Below, in pieces: positions 8,925 to 17,258 of a stretch of 64,000 nucleotides of DNA. Each line of letters starts with the position of its first letter. Position 1 is the stretch's first letter. A model generated the notes under the pieces. The model searched no databases. It was not told where the DNA came from and saw only the letters and a list, made by a program, of their open reading frames with translations. The translations under genes were made by a program, and so were the position numbers. Origin of the DNA: Manganitrophus sp963718695 (GTDB lineage: Bacteria > Nitrospirota > Nitrospiria > SBBL01 > Manganitrophaceae); NCBI GenBank assembly GCA_963718695.1, contig OY970371.1, positions 2,294,001 through 2,358,000 of the forward strand, read 5' to 3'.

Positions 8925-9128
8925 ATGGACTGTCCACGATGCAAAAGCGTTATGATAGAAGAACGGTTCCAAGATCTCAAAGATGATACGGGGAAGATCC
9001 ACTTTTTCGGGTATCGATGCCTTTCTTGTGGGGAAATTATCGATCCGATTATTGCCCACAATAGGACGCATCGGCCGGCCCGGCCCCTCAAAGGCAGAGG
9101 AAGGCATGTCAAGCCGGTTGCGGCTTGA
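8925..9128 (+). CDS. Small zinc-ribbon protein
   Basis: A 67-residue protein with one four-Cys zinc ribbon: C3-x2-C6 and C32-x2-C35 (CPRC and CLSC), followed by a basic Arg/Lys/His-rich tail. A GGAGGA lies 6 bases before the ATG. It sits 27 bases after the TetR gene and may be co-transcribed with it. The ribbon suggests nucleic-acid or protein binding; no specific role can be given. Confidence 0.75.
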   Translation: MDCPRCKSVMIEERFQDLKDDTGKIHFFGYRCLSCGEIIDPIIAHNRTHRPARPLKGRGRHVKPVAA

Positions 9129-9297
9129 CATGCCCCACCGGTGAGGCGTTTTCTGCCTGAACCTCCTTCTTAAATATTCCTCATCAGGAAATTTCCCCGC
9201 CGATCCATGAGTCCCCAATTCACCTCGCATGGAGGAGGGATATTCTCTCCTGGAACCCCGCGTAAGAAAATCTCATTATCAATAACGACAATAATGA

Positions 9298-9327
9298 TTG
9301 ACAAGTTTACAAAAGGAAGGGTAGGCT
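9298..9327 (+). promoter_or_regulatory. Putative promoter of the radical SAM gene
   Basis: TTGACA (9298-9303) and TAGGCT (9322-9327) with an 18-base spacer, ending 33 bases before the start codon at 9361. Confidence 0.5.
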
Positions 9328-9360
9328 AAATCTATGAGCTAACGCTGCCATGGTGCCCCG

Positions 9361-10395
9361 ATGATAAAAGGCCGGGGAAGCGACACAAATCCCCCAAACC
9401 GATTCGAGAAGAGATGTCGCGTTGCCGAAGAGGAAGAGAGCGGACTGGACTTGCCGGTCACGCAATTTCTTCCGGACGGTTCTCGAACGATCATTGCATA
9501 CAACAATAGCCCGGATGTCGGCTTTGAAGCGAGCATCAACCCTTATCGCGGATGTGAGCACGGATGCATTTATTGCTATGCGCGCCCCACGCATGAGTAT
9601 CTCGGGTATTCGGCGGGACTCGACTTTGAGACCAAAATCATGGTTAAAGAAGATGCCCCGCACCTTTTACGTAAAGAGCTTCAAAACGCGGCTTGGAAAC
9701 CGCAAGTCTTGGCCATGAGCGGTGTGACCGATCCATATCAACCGATCGAAGCAAAACGAGAACTCACCCGTCAATGCCTTGAAGTACTCCTGGAATTCCG
9801 TAATCCGGTTGTGATCATTACAAAGAACCGGCGCGTCATCAGAGACCTGGATCTCTTATCCGAGCTCGCGCACTTTCAGTCGGTCGCCGTTTTTCTTTCG
9901 ATTACCACCTTAAATAGCGATTTGTGCTCTTTCTTAGAGCCAAGAACGTCCCCTCCGGAAAGGAAACTCGAGGCCGTGTCCCTTCTCGCGAAGGCCGGTA
10001 TTCCGACAGGGGTTCTCATCGCACCGGTCATCCCGGGATTGACCGATCATGAAATTCCGAACATCCTGCGATCCGCCGTGGCCGCAGGAGCAGCCTTTGC
10101 CGGTATGGTTCCGCTTCGACTTCCCTACGCGGTCGCGCCGCTTTTTGAGGAGTGGCTGGAGAAACACCTCCCGGACAAAAAAGAAAAAGTGCTCAACCGA
10201 ATTCGGTCGATCCGCGGGGGGAAACTAAACGATCCCCGGTTCGGTTCCCGTATGGAGGGAGAAGGCGTATTTTCCGACCAGATCAGGAGACTTTTCGACT
10301 TTGCGTGCCGGAAATACGGGATTGCGGGGCGGTCCCCCCTACTCTCAACTGCGCACTTTCGGTCATCTCAACCGGTACAAGAGAGTCTTTTTTAA
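9361..10395 (+). CDS. PA0069 family radical SAM protein
   Basis: A 344-residue member of the SplB-like radical SAM group known as the PA0069 family. The [4Fe-4S] motif CEHGCIYC (about residues 68-75) sits in NPYRGCEHGCIYCYARPTHE, followed by the family strings SGVTDPYQPIE, VVIITKNRRVIRDLDLL and APVIPGLTDHEIP. It resembles spore-photoproduct-lyase relatives, but the reaction is not established. No clear ribosome-binding site precedes the ATG; the conserved part starts near residue 30, so a slightly later start is possible. Confidence 0.9.
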   Translation: MIKGRGSDTNPPNRFEKRCRVAEEEESGLDLPVTQFLPDGSRTIIAYNNSPDVGFEASINPYRGCEHGCIYCYARPTHEYLGYSAGLDFETKIMVKEDAPHLLRKELQNAAWKPQVLAMSGVTDPYQPIEAKRELTRQCLEVLLEFRNPVVIITKNRRVIRDLDLLSELAHFQSVAVFLSITTLNSDLCSFLEPRTSPPERKLEAVSLLAKAGIPTGVLIAPVIPGLTDHEIPNILRSAVAAGAAFAGMVPLRLPYAVAPLFEEWLEKHLPDKKEKVLNRIRSIRGGKLNDPRFGSRMEGEGVFSDQIRRLFDFACRKYGIAGRSPLLSTAHFRSSQPVQESLF

Positions 10396-10434
10396 TGAAA
10401 TTTTCACTTAATATCTGATTTATCGATTTTTCTC

Positions 10435-10463
10435 TTGAAAGACGATCAAAAATTTTGTACGCT
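10435..10463 (+). promoter_or_regulatory. Putative promoter of the 87-residue gene
   Basis: TTGAAA (10435-10440) and TACGCT (10458-10463) are spaced by exactly 17 bases, about 60 bases before the TTG start at 10523. Confidence 0.5.
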
Positions 10464-10522
10464 CTCAAGCGTTTCCTAGCTCTGCTGCTTGATTGCGTTC
10501 GTTCACGATAAGGGAGGTTCTT

Positions 10523-10786
10523 TTGAAGAAATTGTGGTTGGAATTGGATATTTCTGGAACGCTCGGCGACGACGCCTGGGTCGATGTAGAGCAGCCGAAA
10601 GGTTTTATTGATGGAGGCATCTCCAAAGAGTCGTCGCAATCCGGCTGTAATCATCCGATCGATCTGCCCCATTCTGAGGGAGAATGGCGGGAAGCGTGGG
10701 TTCAGATCGAAGATCTCCACGTCGAAGATGCGATTCGTTTTTACAAGGAAAAAGAGCGTATTCTTTCGGTTGAAACGGATGCCTGA
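10523..10786 (+). CDS. Small hypothetical protein
   Basis: An 87-residue protein starting KKLWLELDISGTLGDD if TTG at 10523 is used; GGGAGG lies 7 bases before that codon and a promoter is visible upstream. An in-frame TTG at 10493 would add ten residues but has no ribosome-binding site. The protein is acidic (many Asp/Glu) with four Trp, no membrane segment and no motif I recognise. It is convergent with the oligoribonuclease gene. I am fairly but not fully sure it is translated. Confidence 0.5.
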   Translation: MKKLWLELDISGTLGDDAWVDVEQPKGFIDGGISKESSQSGCNHPIDLPHSEGEWREAWVQIEDLHVEDAIRFYKEKERILSVETDA

Positions 10787-10829
10787 GAACCGATTCGGTA
10801 ACACGATCCTACCGTTTTCAGGTAACCGC

Positions 10830-11390
10830 TTATTGCTTGACGAAGTAGTAGTTTCGATAGAAGATCAGCTCGTTAATTGACTCCCTAATATCATCCAAGG
10901 CCAAGTGATTTCCCTTCTTCATCGGCGGCGGTGGTCCGTTCGGATACCACCGTCGGACCAGTTCCTTCAGGGTGCTCACATCCACATTTCGATAGTGAAG
11001 ATACTCAAAGAGCGTCGGCATATAGCGCTCTAAGAAGCGTCGATCGTGCCCGATCGAATTGCCGCAGAGAGGAGAGGTTCTTTCGGGACAGTAGTGCCGG
11101 ATGAATTCGAGCGTCAACTCCTCCGCCTTCCTGATATCGATCGTGGACGATTCGACCCGCTTCAGAAGACCCGACTTGGAGTGGGTATCCCGACTCCATT
11201 TTTCCATGGTCTTCAACGCCTCCGGATCTTGATGAATCGCGATAGCAGGCCCTTCGGCCAAAATATTGAGCTGACTATCGGTAATGATGGTGGCAATCTC
11301 GATGATCGCACAGCATTTGGGGTCGAGCCCCGTCATTTCCAGGTCGAGCCAAACCAAATTTGAATCATTCTGCAGATGAGACACAAACAC
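10830..11390 (-). CDS. orn: Oligoribonuclease
   Basis: Orn degrades 2-5 nt RNA, including pGpG from c-di-GMP breakdown. The 186-residue protein has the DEDDh motifs: WLDLEMTGLDP (about residues 14-24), NSIGHDRRFLERYMP in the middle, and the HLALDDIRESINEL motif with its His and Asp. Length and order are typical. It is on the minus strand, with about 100 bases to the methyltransferase gene. Confidence 0.95.
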   Translation of the reverse strand: MFVSHLQNDSNLVWLDLEMTGLDPKCCAIIEIATIITDSQLNILAEGPAIAIHQDPEALKTMEKWSRDTHSKSGLLKRVESSTIDIRKAEELTLEFIRHYCPERTSPLCGNSIGHDRRFLERYMPTLFEYLHYRNVDVSTLKELVRRWYPNGPPPPMKKGNHLALDDIRESINELIFYRNYYFVKQ

Positions 11391-11487
11391 CTCATTATTT
11401 TTGAATTTTGACCTAAAGAATTATCGTATTCGAGCCGAACTGTCAAGAAAAGAAAAACAAGTTTCTCGTGCGGCCCTTCATCTGCCT

Positions 11488-12141
11488 TCAGGTTTTCTCC
11501 GCGATGAGGTTCAGCCAGCGCCCCTTGCGCTCCCGGTTGCATACCGTCCTCAGCAAGAGGATCTTCCAGCCGGCTCGGGTGAGTACCTGGGCCAACTCAT
11601 CCTTCTTCCAGTAAGAAAAGTACCTCCCCGGAATCCAACCCTGCGTCAGGAAGCCCTCCCCCTTCCCATGAGCAAAGGTCGCTCCAAATTTTCCGCCCTG
11701 TTTTGTTAGATCTCTCAACACGATCAACATGGGGCGCAGTTCTTTCTTTGGAAGATGGATCAGCGAGGCCGCCGCCCAGATTGCATCAAACACATTCGTC
11801 TGAAAGGGTAATGACGCTAGATCAGCCATGACCAGAGAAAGCCGACGGGCCCGCTTGCGGGCATGAGCCAGAAACGGCCACGTTCCGTCGAGCGCGACCG
11901 GGCGAAACCCCGCTCTTCGAAGATGACGGCTGTCCTGCCCCGGCCCGCAGCCGAGGTCTAAAATCAGAGCCCCCCTCGGGAGAATCCCGGCCCACTGGTT
12001 CAACAGAGGCGGAATTCGATAAGGCCTGCGATCCCAATGCTCCAGATAAAGATCGGCCTCGGCCGTGTACGACGCGAGGGTTTTCCGATTGGGCTCAAAA
12101 GCTCTTAATTTTCGATCTTGATTTCGACGAGGCATTTGCAT
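11488..12141 (-). CDS. Class I SAM-dependent methyltransferase
   Basis: A 217-residue Rossmann-type methyltransferase with motif I ILDLGCGPGQDSRHLRRAG (about residues 58-76), the acidic post-I segment PVALDG, motif II-like VMADLASLPF, and FDAIWAAASLIHLP. It resembles Methyltransf_25/11 small-molecule methyltransferases; the substrate is unknown. It is divergent from the beta-helix gene 56 bases away, so the two may share a control region. Confidence 0.85.
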   Translation of the reverse strand: MQMPRRNQDRKLRAFEPNRKTLASYTAEADLYLEHWDRRPYRIPPLLNQWAGILPRGALILDLGCGPGQDSRHLRRAGFRPVALDGTWPFLAHARKRARRLSLVMADLASLPFQTNVFDAIWAAASLIHLPKKELRPMLIVLRDLTKQGGKFGATFAHGKGEGFLTQGWIPGRYFSYWKKDELAQVLTRAGWKILLLRTVCNRERKGRWLNLIAEKT

Positions 12142-12197
12142 TAATTTGCAGGTATCCTAGAACACTGGATTGCGAGACAGCGGAAGGAACCGGATCG

Positions 12198-13064
12198 ATG
12201 CAGGAAGAAAGACCCGAACATACCGAAGAGGGAAACCCCTTTTTTCCGCAGGCCCCCTCCACCTCCCCCCCCTCCGCTCTTCGGGAGCTTCCCGCCAATC
12301 CGGCCGGCGGGCGCACCCTCATTGTCGATGGAACCGATCCACAATGTTACCCTCGGCCGAGCGCCGCGCTGAAAGAAGCCCGGCCGGAAGATCAGGTTTT
12401 CATCCGGCCCGGCATTTATGAAGATAAAATTTTTCTCATCCACAAAACCGTTCGGCTGATCGGCGCAGGCCGGGATGTCGTTCAAATCTTCAGCCGCCGG
12501 GGCGGTCCGCTCTACCTCCAGCATGTGCCGGAAGGACTGATCAGCGGCATTACATTCCGATATATCGGGAGCGACCCTCACTCCGCCATGAATGTGCTCG
12601 ACTCGGTCTGCACGATCACCCAATGCCGAATTACGGAGGGAATTCTCTCCGGTATTGTCGTCTACGGTCCAGAATGCCGGCCGACCCTCACGGAAAATGA
12701 GGTCTGCTACAATCGCGAATCGGGAATCTTCATCTTCGCCGGCGCACGGCCCTACATCTCTAAAAACGACTGCTTCGGCAATCACCACTTTGGAATCGCG
12801 GTGCGCGACCCGCAGACGCGTCCCGATCTGGTGCGGAATCTCTGCCGAAAGAACATGCTCAGCGGCATGCTCCTGTTCTACCACGCCGAAGCGATGATTC
12901 TAGAGAATACATGTCGCGACAACCAGCATTGGGGATTCGTGACAACGCCGGAGTGCAAAACCTCCCCCGATCGAGAGGCGTTGGCCTCCGCAAATCTCTT
13001 TGTCCCAAACCCCCGGGGTTCCTTCTTTATCACAGAGGAGCCGCTTTCTGAAATCGGGAGATAA
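12198..13064 (+). CDS. Right-handed beta-helix repeat protein
   Basis: A 288-residue protein whose residues 40-270 form a right-handed parallel beta-helix of the NosD/pectin-lyase-like type: repeated coils such as GIYEDKIFLIHKTVRLIGAG, GILSGIVVYGPECRPTLTEN, and SGIFIFAGARPYISKNDC. The first 40 residues are Pro/Glu-rich and do not form a signal peptide, so on sequence it looks cytoplasmic, which is uncommon for this fold. No catalytic residues are obvious; related domains bind carbohydrate or protein. There is no good ribosome-binding site before the ATG. Confidence 0.75.
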   Translation: MQEERPEHTEEGNPFFPQAPSTSPPSALRELPANPAGGRTLIVDGTDPQCYPRPSAALKEARPEDQVFIRPGIYEDKIFLIHKTVRLIGAGRDVVQIFSRRGGPLYLQHVPEGLISGITFRYIGSDPHSAMNVLDSVCTITQCRITEGILSGIVVYGPECRPTLTENEVCYNRESGIFIFAGARPYISKNDCFGNHHFGIAVRDPQTRPDLVRNLCRKNMLSGMLLFYHAEAMILENTCRDNQHWGFVTTPECKTSPDREALASANLFVPNPRGSFFITEEPLSEIGR

Positions 13065-13092
13065 GATCAACCGCTTTACTCCGCTGACAAGC

Positions 13093-13998
13093 TCAGCGGG
13101 CTTCCCCCTTCAACACCGACCGAAAGAACCGCTGGCCTTGCGCCACCATCGTTTCGGAAAGCTCGGAGAATAAGATCCCGCCGATAATCAGTCCCCCTCC
13201 CAGCATCCCCCATCGATCCATCGTTTCCTGAAGAAAGAAAAAACCTAAAGTCGCGGCCCAGATCGGCTCGACGGTGAAAATCAGGGCGGCGCGGGTCGGC
13301 GTGGTGTCCCGTTGATAGCGGGTCTGAATATAACCTGTCACCACCGTCGCAAGAATCGCAGTGTAGCCGAGCGTCAATAAGGCGGCTTGCGTCGGCCTGA
13401 AGATCGGCTGCTCAAAGAAAGGGAGGAGGATCCAGCCGCAAACGGCCGGAAAACAGATTTGGAGGAAGGTCATCAGGAGAAAATCATACCGCCGGGTCGT
13501 CCAGTCGAGCAATACAATGAAGAGGCCGAATACGATGGCGCAGAGCAGGGTTAGAAGGTCGCCCCGGTTTAATCCTCCTCCGGACGGAGCCGTCAAAAAC
13601 CAAAGACCGATTGAGACGATCACCACCCCCACAAGATTCCCCCATTTGGGACGTCGCTGCAACAAGATCATTTGGAAAAGAGGGGTGAAAATCACCATCA
13701 TCGTCGTAATGAAAGCCGACTTCGAGGTCGTCGTTTCCTTTAAACCAAGGGTCTGCAGGAGGAACCCGGCGAAGATAAGAAGACCGAGGAGTAAACCCCA
13801 GAAGATCGACTTCCGATCCGCTTCGAGTAGCGCTTTTATGCAGAAGGGAAAAAGGATGAGTGTCGCCAGGCTGAACCGGATCGACACCATCAAAAGCGGG
13901 GAAAGATCGGCCAAGCCCTCTTTGATGATGACAAAGGTTCCACCCCAAATAAATGTCGTGGCAAAAAGAAACCACTCCGCGCGTCCTTTCGCCGTCAC
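13093..13998 (-). CDS. EamA (DMT) family transporter
   Basis: A 301-residue inner-membrane protein with ten predicted helices in two EamA repeats: the first with TFIWGGTFVIIKEGL and RFSLATLILFPF, the second beginning near LLTLLCAIVFGLFIVLLDW. The DMT superfamily exports small metabolites and amino acids; the substrate is unknown. It is followed downstream by the convergent beta-helix gene. Confidence 0.9.
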   Translation of the reverse strand: MTAKGRAEWFLFATTFIWGGTFVIIKEGLADLSPLLMVSIRFSLATLILFPFCIKALLEADRKSIFWGLLLGLLIFAGFLLQTLGLKETTTSKSAFITTMMVIFTPLFQMILLQRRPKWGNLVGVVIVSIGLWFLTAPSGGGLNRGDLLTLLCAIVFGLFIVLLDWTTRRYDFLLMTFLQICFPAVCGWILLPFFEQPIFRPTQAALLTLGYTAILATVVTGYIQTRYQRDTTPTRAALIFTVEPIWAATLGFFFLQETMDRWGMLGGGLIIGGILFSELSETMVAQGQRFFRSVLKGEAR

Positions 13999-14034
13999 GG
14001 CTCGAACGTCCCTTTCAAAAAATTGTTTTATGGT

Positions 14035-14691
14035 TTAGGAAAAGCGGGCATCGCGGATTCGACTGAGGCTCTCTTCTTTGTGAACCCGCTCATCATAGCC
14101 GATCTGACGAACCGCATCGGCCATCGACTTGAAGTCCCCGAAGTCGGATTTAAACGCGCTCTCAAACGGCTCCGATTCCAACTCCGGATGCTCTTGCACG
14201 TAGCGCATGTACTCATGCTCCGCATGATCTTCAAACTGCGCATTCAATTCGTAGCTCATGGAGGGACGAACGACATATAAAAACCAGCAAACATGATAAT
14301 AGAAAAAAGCAATGATCTGCGGAATGATCCGATAAAGGAGAAAGTTCTCCCGAAGCTGCAGACGATGAACCCACTCTTCCAAAATAAGAAGATGCCACTG
14401 CTCATTGTCCTGCTGGAGTCGGCTCTCCTGCACCCGGTCAAAAATCCTTCGGGCGAAATCAGCCTTCTTGTAGGTGTGGGTAATCGCGATGTAAGCAACA
14501 TGCTCCCACGCCTGATACGGAACCCGGGCGATCACTTCGAGCACTTTAAATTTACTGAGGCTTCTCCCCCTCCCGTAAATGAGGTCCATCAACACAAAAA
14601 GGATCTTTGCCAGGAATCCATAAGGGAGCTTCTGAGCGGACAGGGTATTCGCCTGCTCTTTTCTCAACTGCTCGGTGGTGAGTCTTTCCAT
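14035..14691 (-). CDS. Alternative oxidase-like diiron protein
   Basis: I recognise the diiron ligand set of the alternative oxidase/PTOX family: E52 (in VLEVIARVP), E97 and H100 (NEQWH), E154 (FEDHAEHEY) and E201 and H204 (DERVH). Hydrophobic helices at 25-39 and 120-142 fit monotopic membrane attachment. The family oxidises quinol and reduces oxygen to water without pumping protons. The open frame extends to 14877, but I choose ATG 14691 (218 residues): GAGGGAAG precedes it and a consensus-like promoter lies at 14738-14766. It is shorter than plant AOX. A quinone hydroxylase-type function is a less likely alternative. Confidence 0.8.
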   Translation of the reverse strand: MERLTTEQLRKEQANTLSAQKLPYGFLAKILFVLMDLIYGRGRSLSKFKVLEVIARVPYQAWEHVAYIAITHTYKKADFARRIFDRVQESRLQQDNEQWHLLILEEWVHRLQLRENFLLYRIIPQIIAFFYYHVCWFLYVVRPSMSYELNAQFEDHAEHEYMRYVQEHPELESEPFESAFKSDFGDFKSMADAVRQIGYDERVHKEESLSRIRDARFS

Positions 14692-14737
14692 CAATCTTCC
14701 CTCTCTAGCTGAACCATTCATTGCCTTAATCTTATTA

Positions 14738-14766
14738 ATTATAATGCCAGAGCGGAAAACGATCAA
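14738..14766 (-). promoter_or_regulatory. Promoter of the alternative oxidase gene
   Basis: On the minus strand TTGATC (14766-14761) and TATAAT (14743-14738) are 17 bases apart, giving a start near 14731 and a leader of about 40 bases. This rules against using the longer open frame's start. Confidence 0.7.
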
Positions 14767-14880
14767 CTCTCCCGCTGCGAGCGAAAAGGATTCAGGATGG
14801 GATGAGGCGTCAGGCAAGGCGGTGAAGTTTCCCGTGCGGCTCTCACGTTGAGGACCGAACGAATGGACTGCCGACACTCG

Positions 14881-15996
14881 TCAATTGTTCAACAGGCGGC
14901 TTCTCCGCGGATCGATCAGATCGCTCAGCGGGCTCTTGTAGCCGCCGAACTCCTGGATCTCCTTGAGCAACGGAATGTGCTCAATCGGCTCGTCGTCTTT
15001 TCTTTCCCAAGAGAGGGTACAGCGCGCGGTCGCCTGCTTCAGCGTCTCGATAAATGAGACGCCCCCCTTCCAGCCGGACGCATCCGAGGCCGAACAGTGG
15101 TAGAGGACCCTTTTTTCCAGATCGGTCTTCTTGAAGAGAAGCTCTTTGAGGGCCGCCGCCGACCAACGCCGGGGGGCGTCCAGAACGATCCGGATTTGAT
15201 TTCGCTCCGACGCGTTCTTGAGCGAGTAGAGTTGAATCGTCCCCTCTTCCAACATTGAGCGAAGCTGCTGCATCACCGTCCTCACCAGCACGCCGTCCGG
15301 GAGCGAGGTAATCGAGAGGCGCGTCCGGGCTCCCTCCATCTCTGTTTGAATATCGGCCCGCAAAATGAGCTCCCCCTTTCCGTCCGCATAGAGCGCGCGG
15401 ACGGCATCGGGCCCGCCGACCACCCCGCCGGAGGCGAAGTCGGGCCCGGGGAGAAATTCCATCAGCTCATCGATCCCGATATCCGGCGCTTGCCGGACCT
15501 GCTCGAAGGCGGTCCAAAGCTCTTCCAAATGATGCGGTGGAATCTTCGTTCCATCCGGCAGGCTCACCCCATTGAGGAGAGCAAGCGGAAGAAGCGGGGC
15601 CTTTCCCACCGGCATGACAATATGGGAAAAACGAGAGAGCCGAAGCTCGACATATTCCGGTCCCTGGGGGACTTCATCGTGTGGATCGCCATACATCCCG
15701 CGCAGCTCAAAATGGGGATACCGGCAGCGCCACGGAAGACCGAGCTGGAGGATCATCCGGTAAGCATAACCCAGGCTGTTTGGGAGATAAGACTCGATCG
15801 GCTCGACATAGGAGCTGAGGGCTTCGCAATCATACTCAAAATCGCTCTCATCCATCTTCCAATCATTGAGCGCCAGGACCTTGAGAATATCTTTTGCATT
15901 AATGAGAACCCGATCATTCGGCGCTTCCGCCCGGCAGATGTCGATCAACCGCCGCTGGAGCGGGGTCAGCCCATCTAAAAAGAGAAAATCATCCAT
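14881..15996 (-). CDS. Short GyrA/ParC-like protein lacking the C-terminal half
   Basis: This 371-residue protein aligns by eye with the winged-helix and tower domains of type IIA topoisomerase A subunits. DGLTPLQRR (8-16) matches DGLKPVHRR, and YRMILQLGLPW with RYPHFELRGMYGD (79-104) matches the YDTIVRMAQPF...GQGNFG region. EYVELRLSRF (114-123) matches RYTEARLSK, so the catalytic Tyr is kept (Y115) but the preceding Arg is Glu. LLNGVSLPDGTKIPPHHLEE and LPGPDFASGGVVGG are near-exact. The KYHPHGD element is degenerate (YLPNSLG). The coiled-coil gate and beta-pinwheel are absent. An AAGGGG precedes the ATG. No gyrB-like gene is nearby. Whether it is active or regulatory is unknown. Confidence 0.75.
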   Translation of the reverse strand: MDDFLFLDGLTPLQRRLIDICRAEAPNDRVLINAKDILKVLALNDWKMDESDFEYDCEALSSYVEPIESYLPNSLGYAYRMILQLGLPWRCRYPHFELRGMYGDPHDEVPQGPEYVELRLSRFSHIVMPVGKAPLLPLALLNGVSLPDGTKIPPHHLEELWTAFEQVRQAPDIGIDELMEFLPGPDFASGGVVGGPDAVRALYADGKGELILRADIQTEMEGARTRLSITSLPDGVLVRTVMQQLRSMLEEGTIQLYSLKNASERNQIRIVLDAPRRWSAAALKELLFKKTDLEKRVLYHCSASDASGWKGGVSFIETLKQATARCTLSWERKDDEPIEHIPLLKEIQEFGGYKSPLSDLIDPRRSRLLNN

Positions 15997-16151
15997 CTCG
16001 TCCCCTTCTGAAAGAATCGATTCCGCAAAAGGTTATTTTATAACACCGCTTTCGTCCTTGTCATGTTTTTTCTTATGAGATTGCGATTCCCTTTCCCCTT
16101 TAAAGCAGAAGCCATCTTATGGTATAAAGTATGGATCATTAAGGAGCCGAC

Positions 16152-17258
16152 TTGAACTTCTGGAACAACATCCCCAAGCCGATCATCGCCCTCTCCCCCA
16201 TGGACGGGGTGACCGATCCCTGCTTCCGCCGGATCGTCGCGACACATGGGAAGCCCGACCTGATCGTGACTGAATTTACCAGCGTGGAAGGAATCCTCCA
16301 CGGCGCCGAGAGCGAATTGGGCGGGCTGATCTTCGACCCGGTTGAGCGGCCCATCGTCGCCCAGATCTACGGCGCCAAACCGGAGTCCTTCTTCCTGATC
16401 GCCCAGCTTGTCTGCGAGCTGGGGTTTGACGGGATCGACATCAACATGGGGTGTCCGGCCAAAGCGGTCTCATCACGAGGATGCGGGGCCGGACTCATCG
16501 CTGATCCGCCGCGCGCGAAGGCGATTATCCAAGCCACTCGCCAGGGGATCTCTGCTTGGGTCGCCGGCAGCAGACTCCCCCTTGCTGATCTTCATCCCAG
16601 AATCGGAGAATGGCTCATCCAGAGAAAACAAGCCGGACAACTTCCTCCTTCCGAACGGGCTCCCCTTCCTGTATCGGTCAAGACACGCCTCGGGGTCAAT
16701 CGCGTCGTCATTCAAGAATGGGTCTCCCACCTCTTGGAAGAAAAACCGGCCGCCATTTCGATCCATGGCCGGACCTTAAACCAAGGCTATCGCGGCGCCG
16801 CCGATTGGAAGGCGATTGCAGAGGCCGGTTCGGTTGCACGCGGCTCCGGCACGTTGATCCTCGGGAATGGGGATATCCGGTCTCTCAACGAGGCGGCGCA
16901 GCGCATTCGCGAGAGCGGCGTTGCGGGGGTCCTCATCGGCCGGGCCGCATTGGGAAATCCCTGGGTTTTCCGGAAAAAAGCCGCCCTCCGGGAAGCACTG
17001 AGTCAACACGATTTGGAATCAATCTCGGACGAGCCGGCCTCCACCCTGGAGCGGCTTGAAGCCGCCCTGGAGCACGCCCGTCTCTTTCAGGAGAGCCGTC
17101 CCCTCTCCCGTTTTGCCGAGATGAGAAAACACCTCGGCTGGTACTGCAAAGGATTTCCCGGCGCCAGCCAGCTACGCGAAAAGCTCGTACGGGTGCGCAA
17201 CGTCGATGAAGTCGAAGCACTGTTGTCTCCCTTCCTAAGCGAAGTCTCTTATCGATGA
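16152..17258 (+). CDS. dus: tRNA-dihydrouridine synthase
   Basis: A flavin-dependent Dus enzyme reducing uridine to dihydrouridine in tRNA. The 368-residue protein shows LSPMDGVTDPCFRRI near the start, VAQIYGAKPESF, the FDGIDINMGCPAKAVSSRGCGAGL segment with the catalytic Cys, SVKTRLG, the SIHGRTLNQGY motif, GNGDI and GVLIGRAALGNPW. It lies in the DusA/B/C group without a clear subclass. An insertion of about 40 residues follows the catalytic loop. The start is TTG, supported by AAGGAG 6 bases before it. It overlaps maf by ATGA. Confidence 0.9.
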   Translation: MNFWNNIPKPIIALSPMDGVTDPCFRRIVATHGKPDLIVTEFTSVEGILHGAESELGGLIFDPVERPIVAQIYGAKPESFFLIAQLVCELGFDGIDINMGCPAKAVSSRGCGAGLIADPPRAKAIIQATRQGISAWVAGSRLPLADLHPRIGEWLIQRKQAGQLPPSERAPLPVSVKTRLGVNRVVIQEWVSHLLEEKPAAISIHGRTLNQGYRGAADWKAIAEAGSVARGSGTLILGNGDIRSLNEAAQRIRESGVAGVLIGRAALGNPWVFRKKAALREALSQHDLESISDEPASTLERLEAALEHARLFQESRPLSRFAEMRKHLGWYCKGFPGASQLREKLVRVRNVDEVEALLSPFLSEVSYR

